Below, one piece after another: positions 1 to 7,202 of a stretch of DNA of 8,519 nucleotides. Location: assembly GCA_036403035.1 (NCBI GenBank), contig DASWRT010000298.1:1-8519 (forward strand), in the 5' to 3' direction. Numbering within the stretch: position 1 is the stretch's first letter; each line of letters begins with the position of its first letter. Under the pieces are notes generated by a model that was given only the letters and a program-made list of their open reading frames with translations, had not been told where the DNA came from and ran no database searches. The DNA comes from DASWRT01 sp036403035 (GTDB lineage: Bacteria > Pseudomonadota > Alphaproteobacteria > ATCC43930 > CGMCC-115725). The translations under genes were made by a program, and so were the position numbers.

Positions 1-1
1 G

Positions 2-1006
<1,005 letters not shown>

Positions 1007-1048
1007 TCGGTCGCTCGAACGATCCGAAGTTAGCGCTAACATTGCTGA

Positions 1049-1080
1049 GGGGCCGCGGTCTTCCGCGGCCCCTTTCGTTT
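1049..1080 (+). terminator. Rho-independent terminator of groEL
   Basis: A perfect 10-bp GC stem, GGGGCCGCGG (1049-1058) with CCGCGGCCCC (1063-1072), closes a TCTT loop and is followed by TTTCGTTT. It lies 43 bases after the groEL stop. The acdS gene converges from the other side, but the minus-strand reading of the hairpin is not followed by a T run, so it serves chiefly groEL. Confidence 0.9.
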
Positions 1081-1089
1081 GCGGTGCCC

Positions 1090-2103
1090 TCAGTCGAACG
1101 CCTTTCGGTAGGCGTCGAGCGCCATGGCGCCGCCGAGATGGACATAGAGCACCCGGCTGCCTTTCGGGATGGCGCCGGATCGCGCCATGTCGATCAGTCC
1201 GGCCATCGACTTCCCCTCGTAGACCGGATCGGTGATCATCGCCTCCAGCCGCGCGGCGACCCGGATCGCATCGATCGTCGCCGCGTCCGGTACGCCGTAC
1301 CCGGGACCGGCATAGCGCGGCTCGATGATGATGTCCTCGTCGCGGATCTCCTTGTTCAGCCCGATGAGATCGGCCGTCGCCCGAGCGATCTTGGTCACGG
1401 CGGCGCGGGTCATCGCGGCGTCCCCGGCCGTGTCGATGCCGATCAGCCGGCGCTCGCGATCCTGCGCGCGGAAGCCGACGACCATTCCGGCCTGCGTCGA
1501 TCCCGTGCAGGTCGCGGTGACGATGGTGTCGAAGAAGAGCCCCAGGTCGCGCTCCTGCTGCTCGACCTCGTCGGCGAAGTTCGCATAGCCGAGCCCGCCG
1601 AGCGGGTGATCGGAGGCGCCGGCGGGGATCGCGTAGGGCGTGCCGCCCTCGCGCCGCACCATCTCCAGCGCGCGCTCCCACGTATCCTTGACCGCGGTCG
1701 AGTAACCGTCGCCTTCGAGGATCGTCTCGGCGCCCATCAGCCGCGACAGCAGGATATTGCCGACCTTGTCGTAGATCGGGTCGTCCCACGCCGCCCAGGA
1801 TTCCTGGACGAGCCGGCATTTGAGGCCGAGCGCCGCGGCGACGGCGGCGACCTGCCGCGTGTGGTTCGACTGCACGCCGCCGATCGAGACGAGCGTGTCG
1901 CAGCCCTTGGCGAGCGCGTCGGCGGCGAGCCATTCGAGCTTGCGGACCTTGTTGCTGCCGAAGGCGAGGCCGGACGATATGTCGTCCCGCTTCGCCCAGA
2001 CCTCGACGCCAAGCTCCTTGGAGAGCCGGTCGAGACGATGGATCGGCGAGGGAAAGAAAGCGAGCTGCCGCCGTGCGAAGCGGCTTTCCAGATGCAGCGC
2101 CAT
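1090..2103 (-). CDS. acdS: 1-aminocyclopropane-1-carboxylate (ACC) deaminase
   Basis: This is a PLP-dependent fold-type II enzyme that opens ACC to ammonia and 2-oxobutyrate in the cytoplasm. Bacteria use it to draw nitrogen from ACC and to lower plant ethylene. The 337 residues match the family's usual length. The PLP lysine is K52 in FGSNKVRKLE, and the serine corresponding to Ser78 is S79 in SIGGVQSNHTRQVAAVAA. Y295-E296 (DPVYEGKSM) and L323 (HLGG) correspond to Tyr294, Glu295 and Leu322 of the Pseudomonas enzyme. The last two separate true ACC deaminases from D-cysteine desulfhydrases, so the substrate call is firmer than homology alone would give. The ATG at 2101-2103 is preceded six bases upstream by GGAGGG (2110-2115). 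The gene diverges from an Lrp-type regulator, the classic acdR-acdS layout, and converges on groEL. Activity is inferred. Confidence 0.93.
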   Translation of the reverse strand: MALHLESRFARRQLAFFPSPIHRLDRLSKELGVEVWAKRDDISSGLAFGSNKVRKLEWLAADALAKGCDTLVSIGGVQSNHTRQVAAVAAALGLKCRLVQESWAAWDDPIYDKVGNILLSRLMGAETILEGDGYSTAVKDTWERALEMVRREGGTPYAIPAGASDHPLGGLGYANFADEVEQQERDLGLFFDTIVTATCTGSTQAGMVVGFRAQDRERRLIGIDTAGDAAMTRAAVTKIARATADLIGLNKEIRDEDIIIEPRYAGPGYGVPDAATIDAIRVAARLEAMITDPVYEGKSMAGLIDMARSGAIPKGSRVLYVHLGGAMALDAYRKAFD

Positions 2104-2261
2104 TGCGCGCCCTCCGAGATGGTGAAGACCCTAAAGGATAGCGCCGGAACGCGAGAAGGTGCTTCCGATCTTTAGATCGAAATACGATATTCTTTGTGTT
2201 TGATGCCGGAAATTCCCAATTTTCCTCCGGTTAACTCGCTTCTTAGCAGAGGAATCTTCGA
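2104..2261. promoter_or_regulatory. Divergent acdS/acdR control region with inverted repeats
   Basis: This 158-bp gap carries both promoters and is clearly richer in A+T than its flanks between about 2165 and 2225. Two inverted repeats stand out. CGATCT-TT-AGATCG (2166-2179) is a perfect 6-2-6. The second is centred at 2216: CCGGA (2206-2210) mirrors TCCGG (2226-2230), and inside it AAATT (2210-2214) mirrors AATTT (2218-2222), with one extra T on the right side. Known acdS genes are controlled by AcdR, an Lrp-family protein binding in this region, so these are candidate AcdR sites. A looser A/T tract with partial symmetry, GAAATACGATATTC, lies between them. I could not settle on -35/-10 boxes for either gene. 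Confidence 0.5.
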
Positions 2262-2744
2262 ATGGCCGGTGACACTGCCGATGCCGTCGACCTTGATGCG
2301 GCCGATCGTAAGATCCTGCGTGCGTTGCAGGCCGACGGACGGCTCAGCAACGCCGAGTTGGCCCGGCGGGTCGGGCTGAGCGAGTCGGCATGCTGGACGA
2401 GGACCCGCCGTCTCTTCGACGCCGGCATCGTCAAAGGCGTCCGCGCGCTCGTCTCGCCGGAGGCGGTCCAGCTCGGGACGGTCGTGCTGGTCGGGGTCGT
2501 CCTAGACCGGTCGACGCAGGAAAGCTTCGCCGCCTTCGAGGCGGCGGCGCGGGCGCTGCCGCAAGTGCTCGAATGCAGTCTCGTCGCCGGCGACGTCGAC
2601 TACTTCCTCAAGGTCCGCGTCCGTGACCTCCCCGCCTTCAACCGCTTCCACGCCGAGCGGATCCTCGCCCTGCCCGGCGTGCGGCAGGTCAGGACGTTCT
2701 TCGTCCTGAGCGAGGTCAAGACGGACGGGCTGCTGCCGATCTGA
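2262..2744 (+). CDS. acdR: Lrp/AsnC-family regulator AcdR
   Basis: This 160-residue DNA-binding regulator has the normal Lrp/AsnC length. An N-terminal winged helix-turn-helix covers about residues 9-60 (LDAADRKILRALQADGRLS, then AELARRVGLSESACWTR). A C-terminal ligand-sensing RAM domain follows at about 70-150, with the typical AGDVDYFLKVRVRDLPAF segment. The ATG at 2262 has AGAGGAA at 2248-2254, so the start is well supported. The divergent neighbour is acdS, and in several plant-associated proteobacteria an Lrp-like AcdR in exactly this position controls acdS in response to ACC or related signals. The AcdR name therefore rests on family plus context; sequence alone would say only Lrp/AsnC regulator. 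Autoregulation through the shared intergenic repeats is likely but inferred. No defects are seen. Confidence 0.85.
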   Translation: MAGDTADAVDLDAADRKILRALQADGRLSNAELARRVGLSESACWTRTRRLFDAGIVKGVRALVSPEAVQLGTVVLVGVVLDRSTQESFAAFEAAARALPQVLECSLVAGDVDYFLKVRVRDLPAFNRFHAERILALPGVRQVRTFFVLSEVKTDGLLPI

Positions 2745-2903
2745 CCGCGCAGGCCGTCAGGTCTGCCCGCCCACCCGCTCCGAATCGACTTGCCGAGTGC
2801 TTGACGCGAGCCCGGCTTTTGCGCAACGCATGAAAGAGCAAGGTCGGCGACGGCATCACAGTTGTCGGCATAGTCGACGATCCGGTTTCTCTATTTGCCC
2901 CGC

Positions 2904-3275
2904 ATGGACATGAGCGATACACGCCAGAGCCGGAACCCAGCAGAGGCGCAACCCGCCGAGCGGTTCGGCGACGGAAAGCAACGGCTCGCCGCCGTGCTTG
3001 AAACCCTCCGTACGAACGGCGATCGACTGCGACAGCTCGGGGTACGGCACCTTTCGGTATTCGGGTCGACCGCGCGCGGAGACGCCCGCGCCGATAGCGA
3101 CGTCGACCTGCTTATCGAACTGGATTCCGCGCGGCGGATCGATCTGTTCGATTATGCGGGGATCGCGGGGGAAATTCAGAAATTGCTCCCGATGCCGGTC
3201 GATCTCGCCCGGCGGGACCGGCTGAAGCCCCATGTCGCCGCCGGGGCCCTGCGGGATGCGGTCAATGCCTTCTAA
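2904..3275 (+). CDS. mntA: MNT-domain nucleotidyltransferase, antitoxin of a HEPN/MNT pair
   Basis: This is a minimal nucleotidyltransferase of DNA polymerase beta type. The signature GS-X10-DxD is exact: G54-S55, then ten residues, then D66-V-D68 in FGSTARGDARADSDVD. A third likely metal-binding Asp is D100 (MPVDLARR). In characterised pairs MntA AMPylates a Tyr of the partner HepT and silences it; that role is inferred here. The start is uncertain. ATG at 2904 or 2910, or TTG at 2895, are all possible and none has a good Shine-Dalgarno, while the conserved fold begins only around the segment LAAVLETLRTNGDRLRQLGV. The first 25 or so residues look non-conserved. The end overlaps hepT by 11 bases if hepT starts at 3265. 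Base composition is milder than in the GC-rich dnaX downstream, in keeping with an accessory gene. Confidence 0.85.
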   Translation: MDMSDTRQSRNPAEAQPAERFGDGKQRLAAVLETLRTNGDRLRQLGVRHLSVFGSTARGDARADSDVDLLIELDSARRIDLFDYAGIAGEIQKLLPMPVDLARRDRLKPHVAAGALRDAVNAF

Positions 3276-3603
3276 CGACCCGCCGCGCCGCCTGCGCGAC
3301 ATCCTCGCCAACATCGAGCGCATTCGTCGTTACGTGAGCGGCTTCACGGCGGAACAGTTTCTCTCCGATGAAAAGACCCAGGATGCGGTTGAACGTTGCT
3401 TCGAGCGAATCGCCGAGGCTGCCCGAAAGATCGGCGACGCCTTGGACACCAAATATCCGGAGGCGGAGTTCCATAAACTGCGGCAGTTCGGCAGCATCTT
3501 GCGCCACGATTACGATGACGTGGATGCCGATCTGATATGGCTTGCGACGACCGAACGCCTCGACACCCTTGAAGCAGTCTGCCGTCGGGAACTCGCCGAT
3601 TGA
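3265..3603 (+). CDS. hepT: HepT-like HEPN (DUF86) protein, putative toxin of the HEPN/MNT pair
   Basis: This 112-residue, mostly helical protein has the size and pattern of HepT/DUF86 proteins: RLRDILANIERIRRYVSGF, then TQDAVERCFERIAEAARKIG, then the end motif FGSILRHDYDDVDADLIW. It lies directly after and overlaps mntA, the standard order of the antitoxin/HEPN pair. The ATG at 3265 has GGGA (3253-3256) eight bases upstream; the ATG at 3256 is an alternative adding three residues. HEPN toxins cut RNA through RX4-6H. Here the His is H81 and the AMPylation-type Tyr is Y83 (HDY), but the position five residues before the His is G76, not Arg; the nearest Arg residues are R73 (X7) and R80 (adjacent). 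Catalysis may therefore use another Arg or be lost. The stop lies 29 bases before the ffs -35 box. Family call is secure, toxicity is not. Confidence 0.82.
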   Translation: MPSNDPPRRLRDILANIERIRRYVSGFTAEQFLSDEKTQDAVERCFERIAEAARKIGDALDTKYPEAEFHKLRQFGSILRHDYDDVDADLIWLATTERLDTLEAVCRRELAD

Positions 3604-3632
3604 TCCGGCCGTGACTGACCTGTCCTTCGGTC

Positions 3633-3663
3633 TTGCGGACCGGTGCCCCGGACCTGATATAGT
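3633..3663 (+). promoter_or_regulatory. Promoter of ffs (extended -10)
   Basis: TTGCGG (3633-3638) and TATAGT (3658-3663) are 19 bases apart, with TG at 3655-3656 forming an extended -10 (TGATATAGT). The expected transcription start, seven bases after the -10, is about 3670, which is exactly the first base of the closing stem of the SRP RNA. That agreement with an independently located RNA end is the main support. Confidence 0.65.
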
Positions 3664-3669
3664 CCGCTC

Positions 3670-3765
3670 GGGAGGCTGGCGGCGGACGGGTCCCTCGCCA
3701 ACCCGGTCAGGTCCGGAAGGAAGCAGCCGTAACGAGTTTCGACCCGGGTCGTCGTCCAGTCTCCC
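3670..3765 (+). ncRNA. ffs: Signal recognition particle RNA, bacterial small (4.5S) type
   Basis: This is the RNA scaffold of the signal recognition particle. It binds Ffh and targets nascent membrane and secreted proteins to FtsY. The universal domain IV core is present almost letter for letter: GGTCAGGTCCGGAAGG at 3705-3720 followed by AAGCAGCC at 3721-3728, giving the GGAA tetraloop and the asymmetric A-rich internal loop bound by the Ffh M domain. The ends pair: GGGAGGCTGG (3670-3679) with CCAGTCTCCC (3756-3765), ten pairs including one G-U. Length is about 96 bases, as expected for the Alu-less alphaproteobacterial form. Location immediately before dnaX is common in this class. Exact 3' end is uncertain by a few bases. 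Confidence 0.95.
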
Positions 3766-3775
3766 ACCGTATCTT

Positions 3776-3821
3776 CCTGCTTGCCGCCCGCCGCGCCGCC
3801 CCCGCCCGCGCGGCAGGCAGG
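3776..3821 (+). other. 12-bp hairpin between ffs and dnaX
   Basis: CCTGCTTGCCGC (3776-3787) pairs with GCGGCAGGCAGG (3810-3821): twelve pairs with one G-U, around a C-rich 22-base loop. It begins about 10 bases after the SRP RNA and ends 29 bases before the dnaX start. No T run follows, so it is not a standard rho-independent terminator. It could mark processing of the ffs 3' end, partial termination, or a dnaX leader structure. Confidence 0.45.
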
Positions 3822-3850
3822 CCTCGACGTTCCGGACGCGACAGGCCCGC

Positions 3851-5797
3851 ATGACCGATCCCGCGATCCCGTATCGCGTCCTCGCCCGCAAGTACCGCCC
3901 CGCCACCTTCGCCGAACTGATCGGTCAGGAGGCGATGGTTCGCACGCTGACCAACGCGATCGCGACGGGGCGCATCGCGCACGCCTTCGTCCTGACCGGC
4001 GTGCGCGGCGTCGGCAAGACGACCACCGCGCGCATCCTGGCCCGCGCCTTCAACTGCGTCGGCGCCGACGGCAAGGGCGGGCCGACGATCGAGCCGTGCG
4101 GCGCCTGCGAGCCGTGCCGCTCGATCGCCGAAGACCGCCACGTCGACGTGATCGAGATGGACGCCGCCTCGCGCACCGGCGTCGACGAGATCCGCGAGCT
4201 GATCGACGGCGTGCGCTACCGCCCGGTCGCGGCGCGGTTCAAGATCTACATCATCGACGAAGTCCACATGCTGTCGAAGAACGCGTTCAACGCGCTTCTG
4301 AAGACGCTTGAGGAACCGCCGCCGGACGTGAAGTTCATCTTCGCGACGACCGAGATCCACAAGGTGCCGATCACGGTACTGTCGCGCTGCCAGCGCTTCT
4401 CGCTGCGCCGCGTCCCGGTCGAGGTGCTGGCCCGCCATTTCGCCGCAGTCGCCGAATCGGAAAAGGTGACGATCGAGCCGGGCGCGGTGGCGCTCATCGC
4501 GCGCGCCGCGGACGGCTCGGTGCGCGACGGGCTGTCGCTGCTCGACCAGGCGATCGCGCTGGGCGGCGGCGCCGTCGTCGAGAGCGCGGTGCGCGACATG
4601 CTCGGCATCGCCGACCGCGGCCTCGTCTTCGAGCTGATGGAATCGGTGCTGCGCGGCGACGCCGCGGCGGCGCTCGGTCAGCTCTCGGCGCTCTACCAGG
4701 GCGGCGCCGATCCGGTGATGGTGCTCCAGGACCTGCTGGAGCTGACGCACTTCCTGACGCGGCTCAAGACCATGCCGCAGGCCGGCGACGGCGACCCGAC
4801 GCTCGACGGCGACCGCGCGCGGGCCCTGCCGCTCGCTGGCAAGCTCTCGATCCCGGTGCTCACCCGGACATGGCAGATGCTGCTGAAGGGCATCGGCGAG
4901 GCGCAGGGAGCACCCTCCACGCTCCAGGCGGCCGAAATGGTGCTGGTGCGGCTCTGCTACGTCGCCGACCTGCCGGCCCCGGCCGAGATCGTGCGGGCGA
5001 CGCTCGGCAGCGGGCAGAGTGGCGGCGGAAGCGCCCCCGCCGGAAACGGAGCGGGTCAGGCTATGTCGGGCGCCGGCTCCGGCATGACGGCGGCCGCGCC
5101 GGGCGGCAGCGGCGGCTTCGCGGCTCCCCTTCCGCGCGGTCCCGTCGCCATGGAAGGCGGCGGATTCAACGGCGGCGAGGGCGGCGGCGGCGCTGCACGC
5201 ATGTCCCTGGCGTCGGGCCGCGCGACCGCGGTCGCCGAGGCCATGGTGCCGCTCGCCCAAACCGCCGCCGCCGCCGTCGCGACCGTGGCAGCGCAGCCGG
5301 CCCCGGCAGCCGAGGCGGCAACCGTCGCGGCTGTCGCCCCGCCGCCGCCGTCGCCGCAGAGCTTCGACGAGGTCGTCGCGCTGTTCGACGAGCGCCGCGA
5401 GGCGGTGCTGCGCGCGCACCTGCTCAACAACGTCCATCTCGTCCGCTTCGAGCCGGGCCGCATCGAGTTCCGCCCCACCGAGGGCGCGCCGCAGAACCTC
5501 GCCAACCGCATGGGCCAGCTCCTGTCGGAGTGGACCGGCGCGCGCTGGGTGGTCAGCGTGTCGCGCGAGGCCGGCGCGGCGACGCTGCGCGAGCAGGCGG
5601 AGCAACGCCTCGCCGGCCTGCGGAACGAGGCGGCGCAGCACCCGTTGGTTCGGGCGGTGATGGAGACATTTCCCGGCGCCGTGATCGAGGCGGTGCGCGA
5701 GCTGGCGCAGCCCGGCAGCGACGCCGAGCCGCCGTCGGCCGAGGGAACGGGCGACGGCCCGGCGGACGAGATCGGCGCAACAGAGGACATGCCATGA
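3851..5797 (+). CDS. dnaX: DNA polymerase III subunit tau (clamp loader DnaX)
   Basis: This 648-residue AAA+ ATPase is the motor of the clamp loader, which places the beta clamp on DNA and links polymerase cores at the fork. Visible in order: YRVLARKYRPATFAELIGQE (8-27), Walker A GVRGVGKT (50-57), the zinc module Cys69-Cys83-Cys86-Cys89, Walker B IIDE (134-137), sensor TLEEPPPDVKFIFATTE, and the SRC motif (178-180). A Gly/Ala/Pro-rich linker of about 110 residues (roughly 385-500) leads to a C-terminal domain near 503-600 (FDEVVALFDERREAVLRAHL) and an acidic tail. The frame is open upstream through ffs, so the true start must lie after the RNA; ATG 3851 opens the conserved region. No A-rich slippery site like that of E. 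coli was noticed, so a short gamma form by that route is not supported. The stop overlaps the ybaB start (ATGA). Confidence 0.96.
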   Translation: MTDPAIPYRVLARKYRPATFAELIGQEAMVRTLTNAIATGRIAHAFVLTGVRGVGKTTTARILARAFNCVGADGKGGPTIEPCGACEPCRSIAEDRHVDVIEMDAASRTGVDEIRELIDGVRYRPVAARFKIYIIDEVHMLSKNAFNALLKTLEEPPPDVKFIFATTEIHKVPITVLSRCQRFSLRRVPVEVLARHFAAVAESEKVTIEPGAVALIARAADGSVRDGLSLLDQAIALGGGAVVESAVRDMLGIADRGLVFELMESVLRGDAAAALGQLSALYQGGADPVMVLQDLLELTHFLTRLKTMPQAGDGDPTLDGDRARALPLAGKLSIPVLTRTWQMLLKGIGEAQGAPSTLQAAEMVLVRLCYVADLPAPAEIVRATLGSGQSGGGSAPAGNGAGQAMSGAGSGMTAAAPGGSGGFAAPLPRGPVAMEGGGFNGGEGGGGAARMSLASGRATAVAEAMVPLAQTAAAAVATVAAQPAPAAEAATVAAVAPPPPSPQSFDEVVALFDERREAVLRAHLLNNVHLVRFEPGRIEFRPTEGAPQNLANRMGQLLSEWTGARWVVSVSREAGAATLREQAEQRLAGLRNEAAQHPLVRAVMETFPGAVIEAVRELAQPGSDAEPPSAEGTGDGPADEIGATEDMP

Positions 5798-6117
5798 AGA
5801 ATTTCGGAAACATGATGAAGCAGGCGCAGCAGATGCAGGCCAAGATGGCCGAGATGCAGGCGCAGCTCGAAAATGTCGAGATGACCGGCCAGTCCGGCGG
5901 GGGCATGGTCCAGGTGACCCTGGGCGGCAAGGGCGATCTCAAGAAGCTCAAGATCGACAAGTCGCTCGTCGACCCCGAAGAAGTCGAAGTGCTGGAAGAC
6001 CTGATCGTCGCCGCGTTCAACGACGCCAAGGCCCGCGTCGAAACGCATGTCGCGCAGGAGATGTCGAAACTGACCGGCGGCCTGAATCTGCCGCCGGGGC
6101 TGAAGCTGCCGTTCTGA
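5794..6117 (+). CDS. ybaB: YbaB/EbfC-family nucleoid-associated protein
   Basis: This 107-residue DNA-binding protein of the YbaB/EbfC family forms dimers, coats DNA non-specifically or with weak preference, and is a usual partner of dnaX and recR. The N-terminal helix MKNFGNMMKQAQQMQAKMAE and the segment GQSGGGMVQVTLGGKGDLKK followed by LKIDKSLVDPEEVEVLEDL are diagnostic. The Met/Gln-rich helix ends in a Gly turn, and the C-terminus is the typical GGLNLPPGLKLPF. The ATG shares four bases with the dnaX stop (ATGA at 5794-5797) and has AGAGGA at 5782-5787, so translation is probably coupled to dnaX. The full gene is intact with normal length. Confidence 0.95.
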   Translation: MKNFGNMMKQAQQMQAKMAEMQAQLENVEMTGQSGGGMVQVTLGGKGDLKKLKIDKSLVDPEEVEVLEDLIVAAFNDAKARVETHVAQEMSKLTGGLNLPPGLKLPF

Positions 6118-6124
6118 GCCGCAA

Positions 6125-6224
6125 GCCGTCAGCTCTCAGCCTTCGGCTGTCAGCTCTGGATGCCCATATAACCTCTTGTTCCGACGGCCGTTAGCTGACG
6201 GCTGAGAGCTGATAGCTGACGGCC
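6125..6224. repeat. Head-to-head heptamer arrays forming alternative stem-loops before recR
   Basis: The ybaB-recR gap (6118-6232) is filled by two arrays of four 7-base units. Left (6128-6155): GTCAGCT, CTCAGCC, TTCGGCT, GTCAGCT. Right (6193-6220): AGCTGAC, GGCTGAG, AGCTGAT, AGCTGAC, the reverse-complement family (consensus RGCTGAN). Left 6129-6141 is perfectly complementary over 13 bases to 6200-6212, and left 6125-6134 to 6214-6223. The right array can instead fold on itself: GGCCGTTAGCT (6186-6196) pairs with AGCTGACGGCC (6214-6224), eleven pairs with one G-U. The element ends nine bases before the recR ATG. Similar heptamer repeats are scattered through many bacterial genomes; its role here is unknown. 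Confidence 0.8.
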
Positions 6225-6232
6225 ACTTTCTT

Positions 6233-6820
6233 ATGAATTCCGACATCGAGAAACTGATCCAGCTCCTCGCCCGCCTGCCGGGGCTGGGGCCGCGCTCGGC
6301 GCGCCGCGCCGCGCTGCACCTCGTCAAGCGGCGCGAAGCGCTGATGCAGCCCCTGGCCGCGGCGATGGCGGCGGCGGCGGAGCGCATCCGGCGCTGCTCG
6401 ACCTGCGGCAACATCGACACGACCGATCCGTGCGCGATCTGCGCCGACGGGCGGCGCGACCCGTCGGTGATCTGCGTCGTCGAGGACGTGTCCGACCTCT
6501 GGGCGATCGAGCGCACCGCCTCGTTCGGCGGGCGCTACCACGTGCTCGGCGGCACGCTCTCGGCGCTCGACGGGATCGGGCCGGAAGACCTCAACATCGC
6601 CGGGCTGCTCGGGCGGCTGGACGGGGTCAAGGAGGTGATCCTGGCCCTCAACGCGACCGTCGAGGGCCAGACCACCTCGCATTACATCACCGACCGCCTC
6701 GCCGGGCATCCCGGCATCGGCGTCACCCGGCTGGCGCACGGCGTGCCGGTCGGCGGCGAACTGGATTATCTCGACGAAGGCACGCTGACCGCGGCCCTGC
6801 GTTCGCGCCGGCCGCTTTAG
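6233..6820 (+). CDS. recR: Recombination mediator protein RecR
   Basis: RecR acts with RecF and RecO to load RecA on SSB-coated single-stranded DNA during gap repair. The 195 residues match the family length (E. coli about 200). In order: helix-hairpin-helix with LARLPGLGPRSARRAALHL (12-30), a C4 zinc finger CSTCGN...DPCAIC (near 55-70), a Toprim domain beginning ICVVEDVSDLWAIE, the segment YHVLGGTLSALDGIGPEDLN, and a C-terminal TRLAHGVPVGGELDYLDEGT. The ATG at 6233 has no clear Shine-Dalgarno; the upstream bases are taken up by the heptamer stem-loop, so initiation may depend on coupling or on the structure. It is the last gene of the dnaX cluster and converges on the minus-strand operon with a gap of 37 bases, in which I see no obvious terminator. 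Confidence 0.95.
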   Translation: MNSDIEKLIQLLARLPGLGPRSARRAALHLVKRREALMQPLAAAMAAAAERIRRCSTCGNIDTTDPCAICADGRRDPSVICVVEDVSDLWAIERTASFGGRYHVLGGTLSALDGIGPEDLNIAGLLGRLDGVKEVILALNATVEGQTTSHYITDRLAGHPGIGVTRLAHGVPVGGELDYLDEGTLTAALRSRRPL

Positions 6821-6857
6821 ACCCGCTCAATCGTTGGGCCAATTTCGGGAACAGAAC

Positions 6858-7202
6858 TCAGCGAAAAAGATAATTCCCCTGAAGCCCAAGAAGGACAAGC
6901 GCCACGATTAACAATACCGTACCGGCGACGGCGACACGCGTCGCCGTCTTGCGCCGTCGCCGGACATATTGTTTGAGATCCTTCCGCGCGTCCTCGAATA
7001 ATTGCCGATCTTCGGCGCTCATATCCGATCCCGAGTCGGTTTCGAGGTCCTCAATGGCTTCTCGCGCCCGCAATAGGTGAAAAAGCGGAAAAACAAGCAG
7101 GAGTGCCGCAGCGACCGCGACCGCTGCGCTGGCGAATCCCAAAAGGTCGGCTAGCTCGTGGCGGGACAAGGCGTGTTCGTGGGTTGCCGGCAGCAGGTTC
7201 AA
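6858..7202 (-). CDS. Small two-helix membrane protein, last gene of the XRE operon
   Basis: This 114-residue protein is not recognised. Two hydrophobic segments are clear: about residues 21-44 (ASAAVAVAAALLLVFPLF) and 87-107 (VAVAGTVLLIVALVLLGL). They flank a charged central part of about 40 residues, acidic first (IEDLETDSGSDMSAEDRQ), then strongly basic (RKDLKQYVRRRRK). The positive-inside rule puts the central loop in the cytoplasm with both ends outside. There is no signal peptide. The start is TTG, and its first bases overlap the stop of the HTH gene (TTGA, 7199-7202), which implies translational coupling and a protein made in proportion to the regulator. By context it may be a membrane partner, effector or immunity component of the module; nothing in the sequence decides between these. 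Confidence 0.7.
   Translation of the reverse strand: MNLLPATHEHALSRHELADLLGFASAAVAVAAALLLVFPLFHLLRAREAIEDLETDSGSDMSAEDRQLFEDARKDLKQYVRRRRKTATRVAVAGTVLLIVALVLLGLQGNYLFR

Noticed and set aside
1042..2175. Long plus-strand open frame over acdS
   Set aside because: It is the antisense shadow of acdS, is Asp/Arg/Gly-rich with no family resemblance, and begins inside the groEL terminator.
2801..2829. TTGACG at 2801 as promoter of the mntA-hepT pair
   Set aside because: No acceptable -10 box lies 16-18 bases downstream; alternatives nearer the gene are equally weak.
3542..3850. Upstream extension of the dnaX frame
   Set aside because: It runs through the end of hepT and the whole SRP RNA; conserved DnaX sequence starts just after ATG 3851.
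3707..5641. Minus-strand open frame of 644 codons over dnaX
   Set aside because: Arg/Ala/Asp-rich shadow produced by GC-rich codon use; no recognisable domain, and dnaX is unambiguous on the plus strand.
3851..5797. Programmed frameshift in dnaX giving a gamma subunit
   Set aside because: No A-rich slippery heptamer was seen near the end of the ATPase part; the linker is Gly/Ala/Pro coded by GC-rich codons.
6125..6224. Heptamer arrays as a CRISPR array or insertion element ends
   Set aside because: Units are 7 bases with no spacers, there is no transposase, and no target duplication is evident.
6821..6857. Terminator between recR and the convergent operon
   Set aside because: Only a 4-bp dyad (TTGG-G-CCAA) without a T run is present.
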